Source: Streptomyces sp. WMMC940 (GTDB lineage: Bacteria; Actinomycetota; Actinomycetes; Streptomycetales; Streptomycetaceae). Taken from it: a stretch of DNA of 64,000 nucleotides. The notes beneath the pieces were generated by a model. It had not been told where the DNA came from. It saw only the letters and a list, made by a program, of their open reading frames with translations, and ran no database searches. The translations under genes were made by a program, and so were the position numbers. Positions 8,523-17,175 of the stretch are shown one piece after another. Where the stretch lies: assembly GCF_027460265.1 (NCBI RefSeq), contig NZ_JAPZBC010000001.1, forward strand, positions 5,560,001-5,624,000. Reading direction: 5' to 3'. How positions within the stretch are numbered: the stretch's first letter is position 1; each line of letters begins with the position of its first letter.

Positions 8523-9680
8523 TCAGGACCGGCAGCCCTCGCCGTGGCCGAAGAGCCACGAACGGTGCGGCTTGCAGTGCTTCGAGCGAACCCTGACCCC
8601 GCCGTCGGTGAGGCCGTGGGGTTCGTTGCCGATGCCGTCGGTGATGACGGTGCGAACCCTGTTGCTCCTCGCGCTGATCACCGACAGGCTGTCACTCCCG
8701 GCGTTGGCGAGGTACACCTGGCGGCCGTCGGCGGTGAAGGCGATGTCCTCGGGGTTCAGCCCGATGCCCTCGGTGATGACGTCGACGACCTTCTCCCGCT
8801 TGGTGTCGACCACCGCGACGCTGCCCGGCTGATCGGGGTCGTCCGCGTCCAGGCTGACGTAGAGGCGCTTGCCGTCCGGGCTGAGTGCCAGGTCGTCCGG
8901 GGTGTTCCCGAGCGGGATCGAGGCGATGACGGTGTTGCGCCTGGCGGCGATCACCACGAGGGCGTCGTCGCCGGGGGCCGTCACGTAGACGCGCTTGCCG
9001 TCAGGGGACACCACGACGTCCTCCGCCCCGTCGATGTCCTCGATCACCTCGATGACCTTGTTGCGGGATGCGTCGATCACCGACACCGAGTCGCCGCCGT
9101 TCGCCACGTAGACGCGCCTGCCGTCCGGAGAGACGGCCGCCCCCTGCGGGGTCTCGCCGATCCCCTCGGTGATGGTGGCCACGACGGCGTTCTTCTTGGT
9201 GCTGATCACCGACACGCTGTCGTCGCCCGCGTTGGGCACGTAGAGACGCCGGCCGTTCGGGGACACCGCCACTTCGGTCGGAATGTCACCTACGGGGATG
9301 GTGTCGGTGACGTCGTCGGTCTTCGTGTCGATCACCGAGACCTGGTCGCTTCCCCGGTCGGCCACGTAGACGTATCTGCCGTCGGGCGACCCGGCCACCC
9401 CTCGTGGGTCGTCGCCCACGCCGGTGGTCGCGACGACCTTCTTGGAGTCCGTGTCGACCGCGGACACCGTGTCGTCATCGGCCAGGGTCACGTACATGTA
9501 GTCGCCCGGAGGTACGGCGAACGCCGTTCCGGGCGCCATCAGGGCCGCGATCGTGGCGGCCGCCACCACGGGCGACAGTGCTGCGGCCAGACGCCTGGGG
9601 TTTGCGGAGCGCGCGCGCCACGGCCGCCTCGGTCCGGTCCGGGCCTTCCTGAAGCGCGGCGCTGCTTGGTCCACCGTCAC
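8523..9680 (-). CDS. Secreted seven-bladed YVTN-type beta-propeller protein
   Basis: A 385-residue exported protein. After a basic N-region (FRKARTGPRRPWRARSANPR) comes a hydrophobic segment ending in GTAFA-VPP, a good signal peptidase site. The mature part holds seven consecutive units of about 42 residues with the pattern SPDGRrVYVaNaGdDSVSVI, enough for a closed propeller of the YVTN/surface-layer type. A short Cys-containing tail (SKHCKPHRS, GEGCRS) may form a disulfide. GTG at 9680 is chosen because GGAGGA precedes it by six bases; the reading frame stays open to 9824 without such support. It has no enzymatic motif, so binding or scaffolding is inferred. Confidence 0.85.
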   Translation of the reverse strand: MTVDQAAPRFRKARTGPRRPWRARSANPRRLAAALSPVVAAATIAALMAPGTAFAVPPGDYMYVTLADDDTVSAVDTDSKKVVATTGVGDDPRGVAGSPDGRYVYVADRGSDQVSVIDTKTDDVTDTIPVGDIPTEVAVSPNGRRLYVPNAGDDSVSVISTKKNAVVATITEGIGETPQGAAVSPDGRRVYVANGGDSVSVIDASRNKVIEVIEDIDGAEDVVVSPDGKRVYVTAPGDDALVVIAARRNTVIASIPLGNTPDDLALSPDGKRLYVSLDADDPDQPGSVAVVDTKREKVVDVITEGIGLNPEDIAFTADGRQVYLANAGSDSLSVISARSNRVRTVITDGIGNEPHGLTDGGVRVRSKHCKPHRSWLFGHGEGCRS

Positions 9681-9911
9681 AACATTCCTCCGGGTTTCGC
9701 TGTCGCTGCCAACGGAACGGCCGTGCGCGATCGCACGAATGCCATGCAGGGCACCGCTCCGGGCCGGCCGGCGGATCGCGCGTGGCCGGGGCGATCTCAC
9801 CACGCCTATCTGCTGAAAATGCATTAATTCTTGCTATTTCAAGCGATATTGACTCGATGGGATGCATTCCGTCGTCCCGGCGCCCGGGACGTCCGCCGAC
9901 CGCCCGCCGCC

Positions 9912-10040
9912 GTGTGCCACCAGGTCATCGGTGTTGCGTACATGACGGCGTTGATCCTCGGCGGTACGTACCTCGACGCAGTTCCGCCGCCGGAAGCTGA
10001 CGGCGGGACGCACGACGGGGGCGGGGCCGCTGTTCCTCGG
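9912..10040 (-). pseudogene. Possible decayed DUF397-family gene fragment
   Basis: On the minus strand this segment reads SFRRRNCVEVRTAEDQRRH then VRNTDDLVAH. DUF397 proteins carry SSGGGNCVEV followed by VRDSKDP. The bases just before NCVEV (AGCTTCCGGCGGCGGAAC) become S-S-G-G-G-N if one T is removed and one C added, as expected for compensating indels in a relic. The rest of the domain and the usual XRE partner gene are missing. The evidence is short motifs only, so this remains tentative. Confidence 0.3.
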
Positions 10041-10180
10041 TTTCGCGGCGAAGCCGGCCATCACGGGCAGCTGAGCACCGCCTCGGCGTCCGCCGGGGCT
10101 CGTGGCGAAGCCCTTGACGTGGCGGTGCTCTCGGCAGCCGCCGGGGCCGGCGCGTGGCCCGACTGCGTCCGGAAAGGAGG

Positions 10181-10212
10181 CAGCCCGCCGACGGGGGAAG
10201 ATCGGCGGGCTG
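10181..10212 (-). terminator. Stem-loop terminator of panB
   Basis: A perfect 11-bp stem, CAGCCCGCCGA (10181-10191) and TCGGCGGGCTG (10202-10212), with a 10-base loop. It lies 67 bp downstream of the panB stop. There is no U-tract, as is common for high-GC actinobacterial terminators. Confidence 0.7.
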
Positions 10213-10278
10213 CCGTGGTGCCGCAGTGGCTCGTGAGGTCTGGGTGGTGCCGGTGCGGGCACCGGCGCCCGTGGGCGG

Positions 10279-11145
10279 TCAGTGGAAGGTGTGCTCCTCG
10301 GCCGGGAACGCACCTCCGGCGACGTCCTCGGCGAACGCCTTCGCCGCGTCGCCCAGCGTCTGCCGCAGATTCGCGTACTGCCTGGTGAAGCGCGGCACCT
10401 TGCCGCCCGTCAGCCCGGCCATGTCCGTCCAGACGAGGACCTGCGCGTCCGTGTCCGGGCCGGCGCCGATACCGATGGTCGGGATGTGCAGCGAACGGGT
10501 GACCTCGGCCGCGAGCTCGGCGGGTACGAGTTCGAGGACGACGGCGAACGCTCCCGCGTCCTGGGCCGCCTTGGCGTCGCGCAGCAGCCGGTGGGCGGCC
10601 TCGTCCCCGCGGCCTTGCACCCGGTAGCCCATCGTGTTGACCGACTGCGGGGTGAGGCCCAGGTGGGACATGACCGGGATGCCCGCCTGCACCAGCATCT
10701 CGGTCTGCGGCAGGGAGCGCTCCCCGCCCTCCAGCTTGACGGCGCCGACCCCGGCCTCCTTGACCAGCCGGGTCGCCGAGCGCAGCGCCTGGACGGGACC
10801 CTCCTGGTACGAGCCGAAGGGAAGGTCGCCGACGATCAGGGCGCGCTTGGTGCCCCGTACGACGGCCGCGGACAGCAGCGTCATCTCGTCCATCGTGACG
10901 GGCACGGTGGAGTCGTAGCCGAGGTGACAGTTGCCCATCGAGTCGCCGACCAGCATCACCGGGATGCCGGCCTCGTCGAAGACGGACGCCGTCATGGCGT
11001 CGTAGGCGGTGAGCATGGGCCACTTCTCACCGCGCTCCTTGGCGGCGGCGATGTCGTGGACGGAGATGCGGCGAGTGCCCTTGCCGCCGTACAGCGCCTT
11101 GCCGCTGCTGTCGGCGGGCCGCGTCTGGGCAGCCTGAAGCGTCAT
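10279..11145 (-). CDS. panB: 3-methyl-2-oxobutanoate hydroxymethyltransferase
   Basis: A 288-residue cytosolic enzyme for the first committed step of pantothenate synthesis, using methylene-tetrahydrofolate to hydroxymethylate alpha-ketoisovalerate. Metal-ligand motifs VGDSMGNCHLGY and VGDLPFGSY are present, as are AVKLEGG and the catalytic-Glu strand VLELVPAELA. HLGLTPQSVNTMGY and GIGAGPDTDAQVLVWTDM are also family signatures. The ATG at 11145 is preferred because GAAGGAGC lies about nine bases upstream; an ATG at 11166 is also in frame. It is divergent from the drug exporter, and panC and panD do not adjoin. Confidence 0.95.
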   Translation of the reverse strand: MTLQAAQTRPADSSGKALYGGKGTRRISVHDIAAAKERGEKWPMLTAYDAMTASVFDEAGIPVMLVGDSMGNCHLGYDSTVPVTMDEMTLLSAAVVRGTKRALIVGDLPFGSYQEGPVQALRSATRLVKEAGVGAVKLEGGERSLPQTEMLVQAGIPVMSHLGLTPQSVNTMGYRVQGRGDEAAHRLLRDAKAAQDAGAFAVVLELVPAELAAEVTRSLHIPTIGIGAGPDTDAQVLVWTDMAGLTGGKVPRFTRQYANLRQTLGDAAKAFAEDVAGGAFPAEEHTFH

Positions 11146-11287
11146 GGTGAACGGCTCCTTCGTCATCTCGAGGCGCCCTGACGGCGTCCCCGGACCGCGT
11201 CCATGGTGGCATCCCCGCGCCCGCCGCGTGAAGTGGCCCCGTTCACACCGACGCCAAATTGGCCGGTCCCGACACCGATGGCCCAGC

Positions 11288-11318
11288 ATTTCTATACGAG
11301 ACGGTGCCGTATAGAAAT
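11288..11318. promoter_or_regulatory. Palindromic operator before the drug-exporter gene
   Basis: A perfect inverted repeat, ATTTCTATACG (11288-11298) and CGTATAGAAAT (11308-11318), separated by 9 bp. The right arm contains TATAGA, a plausible -10, and ends only 11 bp before the exporter ATG. Size and position suit a TetR-family dimer or pair of dimers. The regulator encoded just after the exporter is the obvious candidate, but binding is inferred. Confidence 0.7.
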
Positions 11319-11329
11319 ACGCTGCGGTC

Positions 11330-12946
11330 ATGTCCACACCGCCGGGCGCACCCCCCGCCCCACCCCGGGTTCCGGAAGCCGTTCACCGACGCCGCTGGCT
11401 CATTCTGGCCGTCCTGATGTTCACCGTGCTCATCATGGTGCTGGACCACTCGGTCCTCAACGTGGCGGTCAAGACCATCGCCTCCCCCGCGCCCGTGGGG
11501 ATCGGCGCCACACAGGGGGAGCTGGAATGGGCCATCAACTCCTACACCCTCGTCTTCGCCGCCCTGCTGTTCACGGCCGGTCTGATCGGCGACCGCGCTG
11601 GCCGCAGGAGGACCCTGCTGTTCGGCATGGCCGTGTTCGGCGTCGGCTCGGCGCTGGCCGCGTTCTCGGGCTCGTCCGGCGAGCTCATCGCGTACCGGGC
11701 GGTGATGGGCTTCGGCGCCGCGTTCGTGATGCCGGCGACCCTCGCCGTCCTCATGAACGTCTTCGAACGGGACGAGCAGCCCAAGGCCATCGGCATCTGG
11801 GCGGGCGGGGTGGGCATCGCCATCGCCCTCGGCCCGCTCACGGGCGGGCTGCTGCTCGAACACTTCTGGTGGGGCTCGATCTTCCTGGTGAACGTGCCGG
11901 TGGTGATCGTCGGATTCGTCGCGATGGCCCTGCTCATCCCCGACTCCAGGGACCCCGACCCCGGCCGGATCGACCCCGTCGGCGTGCTGCTGTCCATCGT
12001 CGGGCTCGTCCTCCTCGTCTACGGGATCATCCACGGCGGTGAACTCGCCTCGCTCTCCGACCGGTCCGTGCTGCTGCCCCTGGTCGGCGGGCTCGCCGTG
12101 CTGGCCGTGTTCGTGGTGTACGAGCACCGCATCGACCACCCGGCACTGGACTTCTCGTACTTCAGGAATCCCGCGTTCTCCGCCGCGATCACCGCGACGG
12201 CGCTGGCCTTCCTCTCGATGATGGGCGTCGCGTTCTTCTCGGTGTTCTACCTCCAGAGCGTGCTCGGCCACAGCCCGCTGCAGGCCGGTCTGCTGGTGCT
12301 GCCGCTCGCGGTGGCCCAGTCGCTGTTCGCGCCGCGCGCCCGGCTGGCCGTCGCCCGGTTCGGGGCCAAGGCGACCTGCACGGCCGGAATGATGATGATC
12401 GCGACCGGGCTCGCCTGCTTCGCCTTCTTCGACGCCTCGACCCCGCTGTGGGCGCTGGAGCTCGCCTTCTTCGTGCAGGGCGCAGGCATGGGGCACGTCA
12501 TGTCGCCCGTCACGGTCACGGTCATGCAGGCGCTGCCGAGGGAGAAGGCGGGCGTGGCCTCCGCGATCAACAACACCTTCCGGCAGATCGGCGGGGCGCT
12601 GGGCGTGGCCGCTCTCGGCTCGCTGCTGTCCGCCGCGTACCGGGGCGGGATCGAGAGCACCCTGGAGCGCGCCCCCGGCGTCCCGGACGAGGCGAAGCAC
12701 GCGGCGGGCGAATCGCTGGAGGCGACACTGGCCGTCGCCGAGCGGCTCGGCCCCGCCGGACGGCTCCTGATCGCGCCCGCGCACGAGGCGTTCCTCGTCG
12801 CCATGCACCTGGCGGCGCTGTCCGCGGCGACGGTGACCCTCATCGGCGCGGTCGTCGTGGCCACCTATCTCCCCGGCCGCCGGAAGTCCGCGGACGCTCC
12901 GGCCGTGCCGGACGAGCGCCCGGCGGCGGGGGTGGCGCGGGGATGA
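11330..12946 (+). CDS. MFS multidrug exporter, DHA2 (14-helix) family
   Basis: A 538-residue membrane protein with about 14 hydrophobic segments. Family motifs are [14 protein letters not shown] in helix 1 (motif D1), [17 protein letters not shown] after helix 2 (motif A) and [19 protein letters not shown] (motif C, the antiporter motif). This is the EmrB/QacA type, a proton-driven efflux pump. The start lies just downstream of the palindromic operator and lacks a Shine-Dalgarno sequence, consistent with a very short leader. The downstream TetR gene follows closely, so exporter and repressor probably form one operon. The substrate is unknown. Confidence 0.9.
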   Translation: MSTPPGAPPAPPRVPEAVHRRRWLILAVLMFTVLIMVLDHSVLNVAVKTIASPAPVGIGATQGELEWAINSYTLVFAALLFTAGLIGDRAGRRRTLLFGMAVFGVGSALAAFSGSSGELIAYRAVMGFGAAFVMPATLAVLMNVFERDEQPKAIGIWAGGVGIAIALGPLTGGLLLEHFWWGSIFLVNVPVVIVGFVAMALLIPDSRDPDPGRIDPVGVLLSIVGLVLLVYGIIHGGELASLSDRSVLLPLVGGLAVLAVFVVYEHRIDHPALDFSYFRNPAFSAAITATALAFLSMMGVAFFSVFYLQSVLGHSPLQAGLLVLPLAVAQSLFAPRARLAVARFGAKATCTAGMMMIATGLACFAFFDASTPLWALELAFFVQGAGMGHVMSPVTVTVMQALPREKAGVASAINNTFRQIGGALGVAALGSLLSAAYRGGIESTLERAPGVPDEAKHAAGESLEATLAVAERLGPAGRLLIAPAHEAFLVAMHLAALSAATVTLIGAVVVATYLPGRRKSADAPAVPDERPAAGVARG

Positions 12947-13113
12947 CCGGGGTCCGCGAGAATCGAGGGACCCGCCGAGGGGCGGACCGGGAGACGCGAC
13001 GAGATGCGCTTCACGGAAGGGCGCCACGGGGAGGGCGGGGCGGAGTGGAGGCGGCAGTGTCGAGCGGGACCGGAGCGGCACGGGACACGGGTACGGGCGG
13101 GAGGCCGGGCGCC

Positions 13114-13728
13114 GTGACCGCCCCCGGGGCGGGCGCGAGCGCTCCGCGGCGCGGCCGGCCCCGCAGCGAGGCGGCGGAGCGCTCGATCCGCCAGGCGGTG
13201 GTGACCCTGCTTGAGGAGGGGCTGCCGCTGGGCGACATCTCCATCGAGCGCATCGCCCGTACCGCCGGGGTAGGCAAGGCCACCATCTACCGGCGCTGGG
13301 CAGACAAGGAGGAGCTGTTCGTCGACGTCCTGCGGGACATCGAGCCACCGGATCCCGAGATGCCGGGCACCTCCGCCCGTGACGACCTCGTCGTCATGCT
13401 GGAGTCGGTCCGCCTCCGCGGCCTCGCCCAGCGCTCGTCCGCGCTGCTGCACAACGTCCGCGCCCAGATGAAGAGCCATCCCAGGCTGTGGGAGGCGTAC
13501 GTCGCCACAGTCATCGACCCGCGTCGGGCGACCGTGCTGGAGATCCTGCGCCGAGGCGTCGCCCGCGGCGAGATCCGCGACGACCTGGACATCGACCTGC
13601 TCAACGACCTCCTGGTCGGCCCGATGCTCGTGCGTGCCGTGATGCGCCCCGACGCCCCGCTGCCCGGCGACCTCGCGGAACGCATGGTCACGGCCGTGCT
13701 GGAGGGCCTCGGACCTTCGTCGTCCTGA
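13114..13728 (+). CDS. TetR-family repressor, probable regulator of the adjacent exporter
   Basis: A 204-residue regulator. The DNA-binding helix-turn-helix is ISIERIARTAGVGKATIYRR, followed by WADKEELFVDVL, which is typical of the family. The rest is the helical ligand and dimer domain. GTG at 13114 is chosen because GGGAGG lies nine bases upstream and the length then matches the family. GTG at 13057 and an ATG at 12943, which overlaps the exporter stop as ATGA, are in frame but add a low-complexity Gly/Arg stretch. It probably binds the palindrome at 11288-11318 and releases it when a drug binds (inference). Confidence 0.85.
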   Translation: MTAPGAGASAPRRGRPRSEAAERSIRQAVVTLLEEGLPLGDISIERIARTAGVGKATIYRRWADKEELFVDVLRDIEPPDPEMPGTSARDDLVVMLESVRLRGLAQRSSALLHNVRAQMKSHPRLWEAYVATVIDPRRATVLEILRRGVARGEIRDDLDIDLLNDLLVGPMLVRAVMRPDAPLPGDLAERMVTAVLEGLGPSSS

Positions 13729-13999
13729 CCTTCCGGCGGGAGGCCGCCTCGACCGTGCGGCGGTGGCCGTCCCGATCGTCCGGACCGTCGCCCGGCCGTC
13801 CCGACCGCTCCGTCCTCGCGCGGGCCGTCCGGCGTACCCCACCGGCCAATATGCGCGTTCTGTCACAGCCACGCCGCCGCCGACCTTGATCGGAACCCGT
13901 CGCGGCGCCCGGCCGTCCTCGAACCCGTACGGCAGGAACGCACCCGGTATCGCCTAGGGTCGTGGCGGGCAAGGTGTGCACGGCAAGGCAGTGAGGACT

Positions 14000-15028
14000 A
14001 TGCACATGCGGCAGGCATACATGACGGAATCGGGACACGGCAGCGCGGAGGACCCCCGCCCCGGTTCCCGGATCCGGGCCCTGCTCGACCGTTTGCGGAG
14101 CGATCCGGGGATCTGGCGGCGCGGTGTCGTCGTCGCGGTCGTCGCGGTCGCCACCGGCCTGCTGATGATCCTGCACGCGCAGATCCCCAACAAGATCGGC
14201 AACGTGGGCAGTCTCACCGAGACGTTCCTGCCCTGGCTGGGGCTGCTGGTGCCGGTGCTGCTGGTTCTCGCGCTCCTGCGGCGATCGGCGACGGCACTGG
14301 TCGCGCTGCTCGTCCCGGCGATCGTGTGGCTGAACCTCTTCGGCGGACTGCTCACGGACAAGTCGGGCGGCGGGGGGAACCTCGTCGTCGCCACCCACAA
14401 CGTGAACGCCGAGAACGCCGACCCCGAGGGCACCGCCCGAGAGGTCGCCGCCTCGGGTGCCGACGTCGTCGCCCTGGAGGAGCTGACGGGCGACGCGGTC
14501 CCGGCCTACGAGAAGGCGCTGGCGTCCCAGTACCGCTACCACTCCGTGCAGGGCACGGTCGGGCTGTGGAGCAAGTACCCGATGAGCGACACCCGGCCCG
14601 TCGACATCCGGCTGGGCTGGGTCCGCGCCATGCGCTCCACCGTCGCCACCCCGTCCGGCGATCTCTCGGTGTACGTGGCCCACCTGCCGTCGGTGCGGGT
14701 CAAGATGAACGCGGGTTTCACCGCCAGCCAGCGGGACACCAGCGCCGACGCGCTCGGCGAGGCGATCGCCCGCGACCCGGTGGGCAAGGTCGTCCTCCTG
14801 GGCGACCTCAACGGCACGATGAACGACCGCGCCCTGAACGCGGTCACCTCGCAGATGCGCTCCACGCAGGGCGCCGCGGGCGACGGTTTCGGCTTCAGCT
14901 GGCCGGCGTCGTTCCCGATGGCCCGGATCGACCAGATCATGGTGAAGGGCGTCGAGCCGGTCTCGTCCTGGACGCTGCCCCGCACGGCCAGCGACCATCT
15001 GCCCATAGCGGCCGGCATCCGTTTCTGA
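14000..15028 (+). CDS. Membrane-anchored endonuclease/exonuclease/phosphatase family protein
   Basis: A 342-residue protein with three N-terminal membrane helices (about residues 40-115) followed by an extracytoplasmic EEP phosphodiesterase domain. Catalytic signatures are VATHNVNAEN (Asn ligand), VVALEEL (Glu metal ligand), VAHLPSV, VLLGDLNGTMND (Asp-Asn pair) and the terminal ASDHLPI (Asp-His). Members hydrolyse phosphodiesters in lipids or nucleic acids; the substrate here is unknown. Several ATGs cluster at 13976, 14000, 14006 and 14021, and 14000 is chosen provisionally because GTGAGG precedes it closely. TAGGGT at 13955-13960 could be the -10. Confidence 0.85.
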   Translation: MHMRQAYMTESGHGSAEDPRPGSRIRALLDRLRSDPGIWRRGVVVAVVAVATGLLMILHAQIPNKIGNVGSLTETFLPWLGLLVPVLLVLALLRRSATALVALLVPAIVWLNLFGGLLTDKSGGGGNLVVATHNVNAENADPEGTAREVAASGADVVALEELTGDAVPAYEKALASQYRYHSVQGTVGLWSKYPMSDTRPVDIRLGWVRAMRSTVATPSGDLSVYVAHLPSVRVKMNAGFTASQRDTSADALGEAIARDPVGKVVLLGDLNGTMNDRALNAVTSQMRSTQGAAGDGFGFSWPASFPMARIDQIMVKGVEPVSSWTLPRTASDHLPIAAGIRF

Positions 15029-15040
15029 CCGGATCACCCC

Positions 15041-15153
15041 GCCTCCCGGTCCTCCCGGCCTCCCGGTCCTCCCGGCCTCCCGGTCCTCCCGGCCTCCCGG
15101 TCCTCCCGGCCTCCCGGTCCTCCCGGCCTCCCGGCCTCCCGGCCTTCGGAACC
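15041..15153. repeat. 17-bp tandem repeat (minisatellite)
   Basis: About five head-to-tail copies of GCCTCCCGGTCCTCCCG, starting at 15041, 15058, 15075 and so on, then breaking down into CCTCCCGG units. It begins 13 bp after the phosphodiesterase stop and runs toward the convergent nadE gene. Each unit is itself two related half-units of 8-9 bp. The copy number is expected to vary between strains. Confidence 0.85.
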
Positions 15154-15240
15154 GGTCAGGATCTCGACCGGGCCCGGCCTTCCCGGCCCCGCCTGCCAGG
15201 TGATCGCGGTGACCGCCGGGCTGCTCGACGGTACGGCGAA

Positions 15241-15272
15241 GGGGGCTTCCCGCGTCGTCGCGGGAAGCCCCC
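15241..15272. terminator. Strong bidirectional terminator between phosphodiesterase gene and nadE
   Basis: A perfect 14-bp stem, GGGGGCTTCCCGCG (15241-15254) and CGCGGGAAGCCCCC (15259-15272), with a TCGT loop. It lies between two convergent genes, 21 bp from the nadE stop. Confidence 0.85.
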
Positions 15273-15293
15273 TCGCCCCGGACGTACCGCGCG

Positions 15294-17054
15294 TCAGTGC
15301 GCCGTCGTCTCGCGCCAGCGATTCGTGATCGGCAGCCGGCGGTCCTTGCCGAAGCCCTTCGCGGAGATCTTCGTGCCCGGCGGGTACTGCCTCCGCTTGT
15401 ACTCGGCGGTGTCGACGAGCCGCAGCACCCTCGCCACCAGCTCCTCGTCGTAGCCCGCCGCCACGATCGCGTCCTTGCCCTGGTCGCGGTCGACGTACAG
15501 CTCCAGGATCCCGTCGAGCACGTCGTAGTCGGGAAGCGAGTCGGTGTCGACCTGCCCCGGCCGCAGTTCGGCGCTCGGCGGCTTGGCGATCGAGTTCTCG
15601 GGGATCGGCGCGGTCCGGCCCCGCTCCTCGGCCGCCCGGTTGCGCCACTTCGCCAGCCTGAAGACGGAGGACTTGTAGACGTCCTTGATCGGCCCGTACG
15701 CGCCGACCGAGTCGCCGTACAGCGTCGAGTAGCCCACCGCCAGCTCGGACTTGTTGCCCGGGGCGAGCACGATGTGGCCCTCCTGGTTGGAGACGGCCAT
15801 CAGCGTCGTCCCGCGCAGCCGTGACTGGAGGTTCTCCTCCGCCAGACCGGTCAGCGGGAGCGAGCCCATGAAGGCGTCGAACATCGGCTCGATCGACACG
15901 GTGCGGAAGTTCAGCCCCGTGCGGCGGGCGAGCTCGGCGGCGTCGTCCCGGGAGTGGTCCGAGGAGTACTTGGACGGCATGGAGATGCCGTGGACGTTCT
16001 CCGCCCCCAGCGCGTCGCAGGCGATCGCGGCGACCAGTGCCGAATCGATACCTCCGGAGAGGCCGACGACGACGGAGCGGAAGCCGTTCTTGGCGACGTA
16101 CGCGCGCAGTCCGACGACCAGGGCCGAGTAGACCTCCTCCTCGTCGTCGAGCCGCTGCGCGTAACCGCCCGTCAGTTCCGGCTCGTACGACGGGAGCGGG
16201 TCCTCGGAGAGGACGATCCGGTCGACGGTCAGCCCGTCGTCCACCAGGCCCGTCGGGGCGTCGGCGGACGCGGACGGGAGGTCCAGGTCCAGGATCACGC
16301 TGCCCTCCGCGAACTGCGGTGCGCGTGCGATCACCTCCCCGTCCCTGTCGACGACGATCGAGTCGCCGTCGAAGACGAGCTCGTCCTGGCCGCCCATCAT
16401 CGCGAGGTAGGCGGTGGTGCAGCCGGCCTCCTGGGCGCGCTTGCGCACCAGTTCCAGTCGGGTGTCGTCCTTGTTCCGCTCGTAGGGCGAGGCGTTGATC
16501 GAGACCAGCAGCCCGGCTCCGGCGGACCGCGCGGCGGGGACCCGGCCGCCGTCCTGCCAGAGGTCCTCGCAGATGGCGAGCGCGACATCGACGCCGTGGA
16601 CGCGGACGACGGGCATGGTGTCGCCCGGCACGAAGTACCGGAACTCGTCGAAGACGCCGTAGTTGGGCAGGTGGTGCTTGGCGAACGTCAGCGCCACCCG
16701 GCCGTCGTGCAGTACGGCCGCGGCGTTCCGCGGGGCGCCCGCGGGTTGGCCGTACCGCGGCTGCGCCTTCTCGGAGCGGTCCAGATAGCCGACGATCACG
16801 GGGACCTCCCCGAAGCCCTCGTCGGCGAGACGCGCGGCGAGCGCGCGCAGGGCGGCCCGTGACGCCTCGACGAAGGACGACCGCAGGGCCAGGTCCTCGA
16901 CGGGATAGCCGGTCAGCGCCATCTCGGGGAACGCGATGAGATGCGCCCCCTGCGCGGCGGCGTGCCGGGTCCAGTGCACGATCGACTCGGTGTTGCCGGC
17001 GAGATCGCCGACGGTCGAGTCGATCTGATTCAGGGCGAGGCGAAGTTGAGGCAC
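15294..17054 (-). CDS. nadE: Glutamine-dependent NAD+ synthase
   Basis: A 586-residue two-domain enzyme for the last step of NAD synthesis. The N-terminal nitrilase-type glutaminase carries the catalytic triad Glu44 (FPEMALTGYP), Lys125 (FAKHHLPNYGVFDE) and Cys161 (AICEDLW). The C-terminal ammonia-dependent synthetase has the ATP pyrophosphatase P-loop LSGGIDSALVAAI near residue 331, GISMPSKYSSDHS and APGNKSELAVGYSTLYGD. The length suits the shorter of the two actinobacterial NadE forms. The ATG at 17054 begins the nitrilase fold directly. No partner genes adjoin. Confidence 0.95.
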   Translation of the reverse strand: MPQLRLALNQIDSTVGDLAGNTESIVHWTRHAAAQGAHLIAFPEMALTGYPVEDLALRSSFVEASRAALRALAARLADEGFGEVPVIVGYLDRSEKAQPRYGQPAGAPRNAAAVLHDGRVALTFAKHHLPNYGVFDEFRYFVPGDTMPVVRVHGVDVALAICEDLWQDGGRVPAARSAGAGLLVSINASPYERNKDDTRLELVRKRAQEAGCTTAYLAMMGGQDELVFDGDSIVVDRDGEVIARAPQFAEGSVILDLDLPSASADAPTGLVDDGLTVDRIVLSEDPLPSYEPELTGGYAQRLDDEEEVYSALVVGLRAYVAKNGFRSVVVGLSGGIDSALVAAIACDALGAENVHGISMPSKYSSDHSRDDAAELARRTGLNFRTVSIEPMFDAFMGSLPLTGLAEENLQSRLRGTTLMAVSNQEGHIVLAPGNKSELAVGYSTLYGDSVGAYGPIKDVYKSSVFRLAKWRNRAAEERGRTAPIPENSIAKPPSAELRPGQVDTDSLPDYDVLDGILELYVDRDQGKDAIVAAGYDEELVARVLRLVDTAEYKRRQYPPGTKISAKGFGKDRRLPITNRWRETTAH

Positions 17055-17175
17055 GCGCCCAGTGTAATCGTCTTTCTGACGCGATGTCCCGGCTGTGTGG
17101 CGGTCGCCACCCCGGGGCGCCCGGTGCGCGGGTCCCGGGGGAGGGCGGCCTCCTCCCCCGGGGCGGGGATCAGCC

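Noticed and set aside
9831..10388. Plus-strand open frame of 185 residues between the propeller gene and panB
   Set aside because: No ribosome site, low-complexity translation and no family pattern; it overlaps the panB terminator and the possible DUF397 relic on the other strand.
12448..13113. Extended N-terminus of the exporter-linked TetR
   Set aside because: The upstream part overlaps the exporter gene and a Gly/Arg-rich stretch; the GTG at 13114 has the best ribosome site and gives a normal TetR length.
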